From the NCBI RefSeq assembly GCF_018332715.1, contig NZ_BOQP01000049.1, positions 1 through 64,000 on the forward strand: a stretch of 64,000 nucleotides of DNA. The letters are read 5' to 3'. A program made the position numbers and the translations under genes. The stretch is from Winogradskya consettensis (GTDB taxonomy: Bacteria > Actinomycetota > Actinomycetes > Mycobacteriales > Micromonosporaceae). A model generated the notes under the pieces. That model worked only from the letters and a program-made list of their open reading frames with translations. It did not search any database and was not told the origin of the DNA. Shown here in pieces: positions 9,016 to 15,323 of this stretch; position 1 is the first letter of the stretch, and every line of letters starts with the position of its first letter.

Positions 9016-10023
9016 TCAGGCCCGGGCACCGTGCTCCGCGGGCACAACCTCCGCCGGCACGGGCGGGGGCGGCGGGGTGCCGTCGCCGAACGGACGCCCG
9101 CCCAGTTTCTCCCGCCCGTGCTCGGTGAGCCAGTTGGCGAGATCCGGCCCGACCGGCACGATTCCGGTCGGATTGATGTCGCGCTGCACCTCGTAGTAGT
9201 GCTTCTTGATGTGCACGAAATCGATGGTGTCGCCGAACCCGGGCGTCTGGAAGAGATCCCGCGCGTACGCCCAGAGCACCGGCATCTCCGACAGTTTCGA
9301 CCGGTTGCACTTGAAGTGGCTGTGATACACGGGATCGAAGCGCGCCAGCGTCGTGAAGAGGCGCACGTCCGCCTCGGTGATCGTGTCGCCGGCGAGGTAT
9401 CGCTGCCCCGTGAGCAGGTCGGACAGGGCATCAAGCCGATCGAAGAGCCGGTGGTACGCCTTCTCGTACGCCTCCTGCGACCCCGCGAACCCGGCCCGGT
9501 AGACCCCGTTGTTGACGTCCGCGAAAACGAACTTGTTCACCTTGTCGATCTGCTCCCGCAACGCCTCGGGATAGAGCTCGGGGGCGCCCTCGCGGTGATA
9601 CTGCCGCCATTCCAGCGACAGGTCGAGGGTGATCTGAGCGAAGTCGTTCGTCACCACCTGCCCAGTCGGGATGTCGACCATCGCCGGCACGGTGATGCCC
9701 TTGTCGTAGTCGGGGAAGCGCTTGAAGAACGCCTCCTGCAGCCGTTCGATGCCGAGCACGGGATCCTTTGCCCCGGGATCCAGGTCGAACGTCCAGCTCC
9801 GCTCGTCATGGGTCGGCCCGGCGATCCCCATCGACAGCACGTCCTCGAGGCCCAGCAGCCGCCGCACGATGATCGCCCGGTTGGCCCACGGGCACGCGCG
9901 GCTCACGATCAGCCGGTATCGCCCGGGCTCGACGGGGTATCCGTCCCGCCCGTCGGCGGTGATCCGGGTGGCGATGTAACGCTGGTCACGGGTGAACTCA
10001 CCGGCTGTTGACACGTAAGGCAT
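9016..10023 (-). CDS. Xi-class glutathione S-transferase / glutathionyl-hydroquinone reductase
   Basis: This 335-residue protein matches the Xi-class (ECM4/YqjG) family, whose members reduce glutathionyl-hydroquinones with an active cysteine. The CPWA motif places that residue at Cys44, in SRACPWANRA. The C-terminal all-helical GST domain includes the conserved FANKFVFADVNNGVYRAGFA-type stretch around residues 155-175. Most actinobacteria use mycothiol rather than glutathione, so the physiological thiol is uncertain. An upstream GTG at 10059 is also in frame. I prefer the ATG at 10023 because homologues start close to the GEFTRDQRYI stretch and a GGAG lies upstream. Confidence 0.85.
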   Translation of the reverse strand: MPYVSTAGEFTRDQRYIATRITADGRDGYPVEPGRYRLIVSRACPWANRAIIVRRLLGLEDVLSMGIAGPTHDERSWTFDLDPGAKDPVLGIERLQEAFFKRFPDYDKGITVPAMVDIPTGQVVTNDFAQITLDLSLEWRQYHREGAPELYPEALREQIDKVNKFVFADVNNGVYRAGFAGSQEAYEKAYHRLFDRLDALSDLLTGQRYLAGDTITEADVRLFTTLARFDPVYHSHFKCNRSKLSEMPVLWAYARDLFQTPGFGDTIDFVHIKKHYYEVQRDINPTGIVPVGPDLANWLTEHGREKLGGRPFGDGTPPPPPVPAEVVPAEHGARA

Positions 10024-10083
10024 CCACCCATCTTGCTCCCAACTCCGCGTGCTGATCACGACACTTTCTGGCAGGGTTGTTTG

Positions 10084-11184
10084 ATGGCTGCCAAAATCAG
10101 TTCGTATTTATCCCATTGGACGACCTACGTCCCAGTGATCGCTGTGGCGACCCTCATCCTCACCTGGGGCCGCGATCTTCCGCCGCCGCTGGTGATCATC
10201 AGCGCGCTGTTTCTCGCCGGTGCCGTGCTGGCCGCGGTACACCACGCCGAGGTCGTCGCACACCGCGTCGGTGAGCCGTTCGGCTCGCTCGTGCTCGCGG
10301 TCGCCGTCACGATCATCGAGGTCGCGCTCATCGTCACGCTGATGATCAGCGGCGGCGAGAAGGCCCAGGCCCTGGCCCGCGACACCGTCTTCGCCGCCGT
10401 GATGATCACCTGTAACGGCATTCTCGGCCTGTCCCTGCTGGTCGGAGCGTTGCGCCGGCGGGTCGCGGTGTTCAACCCCGAAGGCACCGGCGGCGCCCTG
10501 GCCGCGGTCGCCACGATCGCCGCACTCAGCCTGGTCCTGCCGAGCTTCACCACGAGCCGGCCCGGCCCGCAGTTCTCGCCCGCCCAGCTCGGCTTCGCCG
10601 CCGTCGCCTCACTCGGGCTCTACCTGCTGTTCGTGCTCGTCCAGACCCGCCGGCACCGCGACTACTTCCTGCCGATCACCACGGCCGGCAAAGTGATCGA
10701 CGCCGAGGAACACCTCGAACCGCCCTCGACCCGCGCCGCGCAGGTCAGCCTCGGCCTGCTCCTGGTCGCGCTGATCGCCGTCGTCGGCCTGGCCAAGGGC
10801 GTCTCCCCGGCGATCGAGGACGCCGTCGCCGGCGCCGGCCTGCCACAGGCCGTGGTCGGTGTGGTGATCGCGCTGCTGGTGCTGCTCCCCGAGACGATCG
10901 CCGCCGTCCGCGCCGCCGCCCGCGACCGGATCCAGACCAGCCTCAACCTGGCCCTCGGCTCCGCCATGGCCAGCATCGGCCTCACCATCCCGGCCATCGC
11001 CATCGCCATGATCTGGCTGGACGGCCCGCTCCTGCTCGGCCTCGGCGGCACCCAGATGGTCCTGCTCGCGCTGACCGTGGCAGTCGGCACACTCACGGTG
11101 GTCCCCGGCCGCGCCAACGTCCTGCAAGGCGGCATCCACCTGGGGTTGCTGGCCGTCTTCCTGTTCCTTGCCGCCAGTCCCTAG
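10084..11184 (+). CDS. chaA: Calcium:proton antiporter (CaCA family)
   Basis: This 366-residue integral membrane protein has about 11 hydrophobic segments. Its N-terminal half contains the CaCA alpha repeat GEPFGSLVLAVAVTIIEVAL, and the C-terminal half contains VVGVVIALLVLLPETIAAVRAA. The conserved acidic residues for cation exchange, E in IIEVAL and E in LPETIA, are present. ChaA-type proteins export Ca2+ (and Na+ or K+ in some species) in exchange for protons. ATG 10084 is chosen because the reading frame upstream is unlike the family and overlaps the divergent gene. A bidirectional terminator follows. Confidence 0.88.
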   Translation: MAAKISSYLSHWTTYVPVIAVATLILTWGRDLPPPLVIISALFLAGAVLAAVHHAEVVAHRVGEPFGSLVLAVAVTIIEVALIVTLMISGGEKAQALARDTVFAAVMITCNGILGLSLLVGALRRRVAVFNPEGTGGALAAVATIAALSLVLPSFTTSRPGPQFSPAQLGFAAVASLGLYLLFVLVQTRRHRDYFLPITTAGKVIDAEEHLEPPSTRAAQVSLGLLLVALIAVVGLAKGVSPAIEDAVAGAGLPQAVVGVVIALLVLLPETIAAVRAAARDRIQTSLNLALGSAMASIGLTIPAIAIAMIWLDGPLLLGLGGTQMVLLALTVAVGTLTVVPGRANVLQGGIHLGLLAVFLFLAASP

Positions 11185-11212
11185 GAGAGGAGCAGCCAGT
11201 CTCTGGAAACGG

Positions 11213-11249
11213 CTCAGCCCGGCCCCTTCCAACCGGGGGCCGGGCTGAG
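11213..11249. terminator. Bidirectional hairpin terminator
   Basis: A perfect 14-bp stem (CTCAGCCCGGCCCC at 11213-11226 with its complement at 11236-11249) has a 9-nt loop. It lies between the convergent antiporter and LytR_C genes. There is no T tract, as is common in high-GC actinobacteria. Confidence 0.8.
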
Positions 11250-11256
11250 ATAAGGC

Positions 11257-11799
11257 CTACTTGGCGGCCTGGAGCTGGTCGTGGGGGGCGGCGCAGGCGC
11301 CGGGTGGGACGACCGGGCTGCCGAGGATCGAGAGGGACTGGTTGACCTCGGTCGGGGTGGCGAGCTGGCGGTACAGGGTGCCGACGACCAGGTTGACCGT
11401 GGCGTCCGTACGCTTCGGGTCGTATTCGGATTTTGATTCGTTGAGGAAGAATGCCTGGATCAGCCAGGCCGAGGACAGGCCTTTCGGGCCGTACTGGACG
11501 AGCGCGACGCCGGTGAAGCGCTTCTTGCTCTCCGCGGGCTTCTGGGTCGTGAAGCCGCGGTTCTTCATGTCCTGCGTGAGAGCGGCAGCGAGCCCCGGCC
11601 GTCCCGTGCCGTTGAGCACCTTCACCGTGACGTCGGACGTGCCGCGGGGGAGGGTTACGTTGACCAGGACGGCGCCCTTGCAGGCGTCGGCGACCGGTCC
11701 GTTCTGGGTGTCCTTCGTGACGGCGACGATGACGACGACGAGTGCGGACACCATCAGCACACCGAGCACGAGAAACGCTCGGACGCGCGTAAGACTCAT
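11257..11799 (-). CDS. LytR C-terminal domain (Cei-like) membrane protein
   Basis: This 180-residue protein has one N-terminal membrane segment (about residues 9-29, LVLGVLMVSALVVVIVAV) and an extracytoplasmic LytR_C domain with VKVLNGTGRPGLAAALTQDMKNRGF. LytR_C domains occur on cell-envelope proteins. Mycobacterial Cei, with the same one-TM plus LytR_C architecture, supports envelope integrity. The closing CAAPHDQLQ tail and Cys pair (DACKG, GACAA) suggest a disulfide. I chose ATG 11799 because GGAG lies 8 nt upstream; a GTG at 11808 is also in frame. Confidence 0.83.
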   Translation of the reverse strand: MSLTRVRAFLVLGVLMVSALVVVIVAVTKDTQNGPVADACKGAVLVNVTLPRGTSDVTVKVLNGTGRPGLAAALTQDMKNRGFTTQKPAESKKRFTGVALVQYGPKGLSSAWLIQAFFLNESKSEYDPKRTDATVNLVVGTLYRQLATPTEVNQSLSILGSPVVPPGACAAPHDQLQAAK

Positions 11800-11877
11800 C
11801 TTGTTCACTCCGGGGGATCGTCCGGCACAACGCCGGTACCGGCGACGCTAACAACCGCCACCAAATCGATCCCCGTC

Positions 11878-12921
11878 TCAGGCTGAGCGGCGGGTGACCA
11901 GGATGGGCTCGTAGATGACCGCGGAGACCCGCATGCCGGGGTCCTCGATCCGGGCGAGCAGGAGTTTTGCGGCCTCCGCTGCCATGTCCTCGAGGGGGTG
12001 GCGGATGGTGGTCAGGGGTGGGCTGGCCGAGGTTGCCGCGCTGCTGTCGTCAAAGCCGACCAGGGACACGTCGGCGGGGACGTCGCGGCCGGCTTCGCGC
12101 AGGGCGAGCAGGGCGCCCAGGGCCATGACGTCGTTGGCGACGAAGACGCCGTCGAGGGCGGGGTTGCCGGCCAGGAGCGTACGCATGGCTGCCTCACCGC
12201 TCTCCTGGGTGAAGTTGCCGGCCGCGACCGGGACCCAGCCGTGGCCGTGGCGGGCCATGGCGTTGCGGAAGCCGGCGGTGCGGTCGTTGCTGGCGGGGAC
12301 CTCGGGTGGGCCGGCGATCATGACGATCGTGCGTCGGCCCGTGGCGACGAGGTGGTCGGCGGCGAGGGCGGCGCCGCTGTCGTTGGCCAGGTCGACGTAG
12401 TTGATGGGGACCGGGTCGGCGGGGCGGCCGATCATCACCGCGGGGACGCCGGCGTCGGTGAGCATGCGGGGCAGGGGGTCGCGGCCGGGCAGCGACAGGA
12501 CGATCGCGCCGTCCGCCTGGCCGTGGCGCAGGTCGCCGACGAGGCGGGTGCGCTGGTCGTCGGTGCCGGCGATCTGCAGGGCGAGCTGGATGCCGGCAGT
12601 GCGCAGGACGCTCATCAGGCCGCCGACGACCCGGCCGAAGTAGGGGTCGGCGAAGAAGCGGCCCATGAACGGGTCGTCGTCGTGCGCCTCGGAGTCGGAG
12701 ACGACCAGGGCGATCGTGCCGGTGCGCCGGGTGACCAGGGACCGGGCGAGGCGGTTGGGGACGTAGCCGGTGCGGCCCACGGCGTCCCAGACGAGCTCGT
12801 GCAGCTGCGGGTCGACGTTGCGGATGCCGTTGACGACCCGGGACACGGTCGCGCGGGAGACGCCGGCGACCCGGGCGACGTCCTCCAGGGTCGGGAGGCG
12901 TTCGATGCGCCCGGTCTGCAT
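11878..12921 (-). CDS. LacI-family transcriptional regulator
   Basis: This 347-residue repressor has the N-terminal LacI helix-turn-helix LEDVARVAGVSRATVSRVVNG and a hinge helix RLARSLV. A periplasmic-binding-like sugar sensor domain follows. It is divergent from the discoidin-DUF1996 gene. A perfect 18-bp palindrome at 12942-12959 lies in its own promoter, and related half-perfect palindromes precede 13143 and 15324, so these are probably its targets. The -10 element TATAAA ends 7 nt before the ATG, suggesting a leaderless transcript. A longer frame upstream to 13128 would cross the operators and is rejected. The effector is probably an oligosaccharide, unknown. Confidence 0.88.
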   Translation of the reverse strand: MQTGRIERLPTLEDVARVAGVSRATVSRVVNGIRNVDPQLHELVWDAVGRTGYVPNRLARSLVTRRTGTIALVVSDSEAHDDDPFMGRFFADPYFGRVVGGLMSVLRTAGIQLALQIAGTDDQRTRLVGDLRHGQADGAIVLSLPGRDPLPRMLTDAGVPAVMIGRPADPVPINYVDLANDSGAALAADHLVATGRRTIVMIAGPPEVPASNDRTAGFRNAMARHGHGWVPVAAGNFTQESGEAAMRTLLAGNPALDGVFVANDVMALGALLALREAGRDVPADVSLVGFDDSSAATSASPPLTTIRHPLEDMAAEAAKLLLARIEDPGMRVSAVIYEPILVTRRSA

Positions 12922-12934
12922 ACCAGACTTTATA
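12922..12934 (-). promoter_or_regulatory. Leaderless -10 element of the LacI gene
   Basis: On the minus strand TGCTATAAA (extended -10, TATAAA at 12934-12929) is followed by 7 nt and then the ATG at 12921. Transcription would therefore start at or next to the start codon. The operator at 12942-12959 would cover the spacer and -35 position, consistent with autorepression. Confidence 0.55.
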
Positions 12935-12941
12935 GCACACC

Positions 12942-12959
12942 CCGGAGAGCGCTCTCCGG
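12942..12959. promoter_or_regulatory. LacI operator, perfect palindrome CCGGAGAGCGCTCTCCGG
   Basis: This 18-bp perfect inverted repeat has the central CG step typical of LacI-family operators. It shares the core GGAGAGCGCTCTCC with two other sites in this window, at 13047-13060 and 15286-15299. Confidence 0.75.
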
Positions 12960-13014
12960 CATCGCGCTCCAAGGCCACGAAAACAGCGGGAAGTTCCGGA
13001 ACCAGTGCGAGATA

Positions 13015-13043
13015 TTGACGTACGTGCAATCGGGGCGTAACAC
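13015..13043 (+). promoter_or_regulatory. Promoter of the discoidin-DUF1996 gene
   Basis: TTGACG at 13015-13020 and TAACAC at 13038-13043 are separated by 17 bp. The same pair with a 16-bp spacer precedes the glucanase gene, and an operator follows in both cases. This supports a shared sigma-70-type promoter. Confidence 0.6.
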
Positions 13044-13046
13044 TTC

Positions 13047-13060
13047 GGAAAGCGCTCTCC
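13047..13060. promoter_or_regulatory. LacI operator GGAAAGCGCTCTCC
   Basis: This is a near-palindrome with one mismatch to GGAGAGCGCTCTCC. It lies just downstream of the -10 element of the 13143 gene, where repressor binding would block initiation. Confidence 0.72.
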
Positions 13061-13142
13061 AAAGCCTCCGACGCCGGACCCCGAACCCGGCCCGGAGGCG
13101 ACCCCTCCCGTGCACCGCGCGGGAACATCCCCGGGAGATCCC

Positions 13143-14537
13143 ATGAGAACGAAGCTCAGACGTCTCGTCGCCCCGATCGGTGCCGCCGCGCTCGCGGGTG
13201 CGGCGCTGCTGGTCGGCATCCCGCAAGCACACGCCGCCGACACCCTGTTGTCGCAGGGCAGACCCGCTATCGCCTCGTCACTGGAGAACGGCGAGTCACC
13301 CGCCTCCGCCGCCGTCGACGGCCGCGCCGAGACCCGCTGGGGCAGCCAGTGGGCCGATCCCCAGTGGCTGCGCGTCGACCTCGGCAGCACCGCCACGATC
13401 ACGCAGGTGGTGCTGCAGTGGGAGACCGCGTACGGGAAGGCGTACAAACTCCAGACCAGCCCGGACGGCACCGCCTGGACCGACATCTTCAGCACGACCA
13501 CCGGCACCGGCGGCACCGAGACCCGCAACGTCACCGGCTCCGGGCGCTACCTGCGGATGTACGGCACCCAGCGCGGCACGACCTACGGCTACTCGCTCAT
13601 CGAGTTCAAGGTCTACGGCTCCGTCGCCGGCACGCCGCCCTCCGAAGGACCGGGCTATGTGTACGCGAACCCGCCCGTAACCGGCGTCACCCCGTCAACG
13701 GCCACCCCACCCGCGACGAACCCGCCCACGACCCATCACGAGTTCCAGGCGAACTGCTCGGTGAGCCGCTCGAACCTGCCCGACGACCCGATCGTGTTCC
13801 CGAACATGCCGGGCGCCTCGCACTCGCACACGTTCATGGGCAACACGACGACCAACGCGGCGACCACGCTGACCAGCCTGCAGTCCGGCCAGACGTCCTG
13901 CATCACGCCCGGTGACAAGACCGGCTACTGGATGCCGACGCTGCTCAACGGCGACACCGCGGTGCAGCCGGTCGGCCGGCAGGTCATCTACTACAAGAGC
14001 GGCGTCATCGACTACCGCAGCGTGCGACCCTCCCCGCCCGGCCTGCGCTACGTCGTGGGCAGCCCGGCGGCGACGCTCGACGAGTTCCGTAACTCGCCCG
14101 GCGCGGTCGAGGGCTGGGAGTGCGGGGACAGCGTCCGCAACTGGGACTTCCCGGCCAGCTGTGTCGCGGGCAGCCAGCTCAACATCCGCTACCAGGCGCC
14201 GAGCTGCTGGGACGGCATCCACCTGGACACGCCCGACCACAAGAGCCACATGGCGTACCCGACGGTCGGGGTCTGCCCCGCCGACCACCCGGTCGCGGTC
14301 CCGATGATCGAGTTCAAGATGGCGTTCCCGGTCAGTGGCAACATGTCCGCGGTACGGCTGTCCAGCGGCCGGGCGTACTCGTTCCACTACGACTTCTACA
14401 ACGCGTGGGACGCCCCGACGCTCGCGGCACTCGTCAGCCACTGCATCGACGGCGGGCTGCAGTGTGACCCGCGCGGCTTCGACCAGTACAAGCCGGATCG
14501 TGGCGCCGCGCTCAACGAGAACTACGTTCTCCCGTAA
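13143..14537 (+). CDS. Secreted discoidin (F5/8 C)-DUF1996 protein
   Basis: This 464-residue exported protein has a signal peptide ending in a plausible AHA|ADT cleavage site near residue 34. A discoidin/F5-8 type C carbohydrate-binding domain spans about residues 35-162 and a Pro/Thr linker about 165-200. A DUF1996 domain follows to the end, recognisable from EFQANCSVSRSNLPDDPIV, SHSHTFMGN and HMAYPTVGVCP. DUF1996 occurs in secreted fungal and actinobacterial proteins of unknown function. Conserved His and paired Cys residues are present. The binding domain closely resembles the two in the glucanase at 15324. The ATG at 13143 has GGGAG upstream. An upstream LacI-type operator suggests sugar induction. 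Confidence 0.87.
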   Translation: MRTKLRRLVAPIGAAALAGAALLVGIPQAHAADTLLSQGRPAIASSLENGESPASAAVDGRAETRWGSQWADPQWLRVDLGSTATITQVVLQWETAYGKAYKLQTSPDGTAWTDIFSTTTGTGGTETRNVTGSGRYLRMYGTQRGTTYGYSLIEFKVYGSVAGTPPSEGPGYVYANPPVTGVTPSTATPPATNPPTTHHEFQANCSVSRSNLPDDPIVFPNMPGASHSHTFMGNTTTNAATTLTSLQSGQTSCITPGDKTGYWMPTLLNGDTAVQPVGRQVIYYKSGVIDYRSVRPSPPGLRYVVGSPAATLDEFRNSPGAVEGWECGDSVRNWDFPASCVAGSQLNIRYQAPSCWDGIHLDTPDHKSHMAYPTVGVCPADHPVAVPMIEFKMAFPVSGNMSAVRLSSGRAYSFHYDFYNAWDAPTLAALVSHCIDGGLQCDPRGFDQYKPDRGAALNENYVLP

Positions 14538-14544
14538 TGCCGAG

Positions 14545-14583
14545 AAACGTCCGGGTCCCTCGCAATAGGGGCCCGGACGTTTT
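14545..14583 (+). terminator. Intrinsic terminator after the DUF1996 gene
   Basis: A 15-bp stem with one G-U pair joins 14545-14559 to 14569-14583 across a 9-nt loop. The right arm ends in a TTT run that continues to 14583, followed by AT. Confidence 0.85.
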
Positions 14584-14606
14584 ATCGGGACGCGGATAAC
14601 AGAAAC

Positions 14607-15185
14607 TCAGCCGAGATCTTCGAGATATTTCTGGCGCGTGGAGATCACCTTTACGGCGAGTTCTTTGGTACGCGGTTCAAGGCCCGCTTTCCCCTCGGAG
14701 CCGGCGAGACTCACGCCCTGCTCGAAGTGGGCCTTCAGTGCCTCGGTGAGGAGCTTGTCGAACGCCGTCCCCCGCACCTGGGCCGCCGCGGTGACCTGCT
14801 CGGGCGTCACCATCCCCGGCATCGGCATGCCCTTGTGCGGGTTCTCGGACGGCAGTTTGGCCTCGTCGTGCAGCGCCCTGAGCTGGGAGAGCTCGTCCTG
14901 GTGAAACGTCGTGAGCTCGGCGGCCAGCGCCTTGACCTGCGGACTCGAGCCGTTGGCGGGCGCGAGGGCGAGCAGCGGGAGCAACTCCTCGTCCATCGCG
15001 ATGTTGATCTCGATCCAGGCGAGGTCGGTGCCGCCGAAGAAGCCCACGCCGCCCGCCGACGGCGCGGGTGTGGCGGCGGCGGAAGCGGGCGGCGCCGGGG
15101 TGTCACCGCTCCCGCACGCGGCTGTGCCGAGCGCGGCGGTAAGCGCCCATGCGGTCACAAAAGCGAGGGAGGAATGCCGATTCAC
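14607..15185 (-). CDS. DUF305 lipoprotein
   Basis: This 192-residue lipoprotein has the lipobox LGTAAC (lipidated Cys24), then an Ala/Pro-rich spacer and a DUF305 helical domain of about 145 residues. The domain contains FHQDELSQLRALHDEAKLP and GMPMPGMVTPEQV. DUF305 proteins form ferritin-like four-helix bundles and often occur with metal or copper handling. The usual first His-Ala pair reads WIEINIAMDEELLPLL here, so metal binding is uncertain. GTG 15185 is chosen because GGAG lies 7 nt upstream. The promoter region abuts that of the divergent glucanase gene. Confidence 0.82.
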   Translation of the reverse strand: MNRHSSLAFVTAWALTAALGTAACGSGDTPAPPASAAATPAPSAGGVGFFGGTDLAWIEINIAMDEELLPLLALAPANGSSPQVKALAAELTTFHQDELSQLRALHDEAKLPSENPHKGMPMPGMVTPEQVTAAAQVRGTAFDKLLTEALKAHFEQGVSLAGSEGKAGLEPRTKELAVKVISTRQKYLEDLG

Positions 15186-15243
15186 ACAGCGAGTCTCCGT
15201 GTCACCGACTGTTGTGTCAATTGGGCAAAGGCTTAGCCAGGTA

Positions 15244-15271
15244 TTGACGGTCGGCAACATGGTTGTAACAC
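15244..15271 (+). promoter_or_regulatory. Promoter of the glucanase gene
   Basis: TTGACG at 15244-15249 and TAACAC at 15266-15271 are 16 bp apart. Both hexamers are identical to those in front of the DUF1996 gene at 13015-13043. Confidence 0.6.
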
Positions 15272-15285
15272 TGCCCGCATGCTTC

Positions 15286-15299
15286 GGAGAGCGCTTTCC
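15286..15299. promoter_or_regulatory. LacI operator GGAGAGCGCTTTCC
   Basis: This near-palindrome is the mirror variant of the site at 13047-13060. It sits about 15 bp downstream of the -10 element and 24 bp before the GTG of the glucanase gene. Confidence 0.72.
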
Positions 15300-15323
15300 A
15301 AGCACCAGCGTCAGGAGTCCCCC

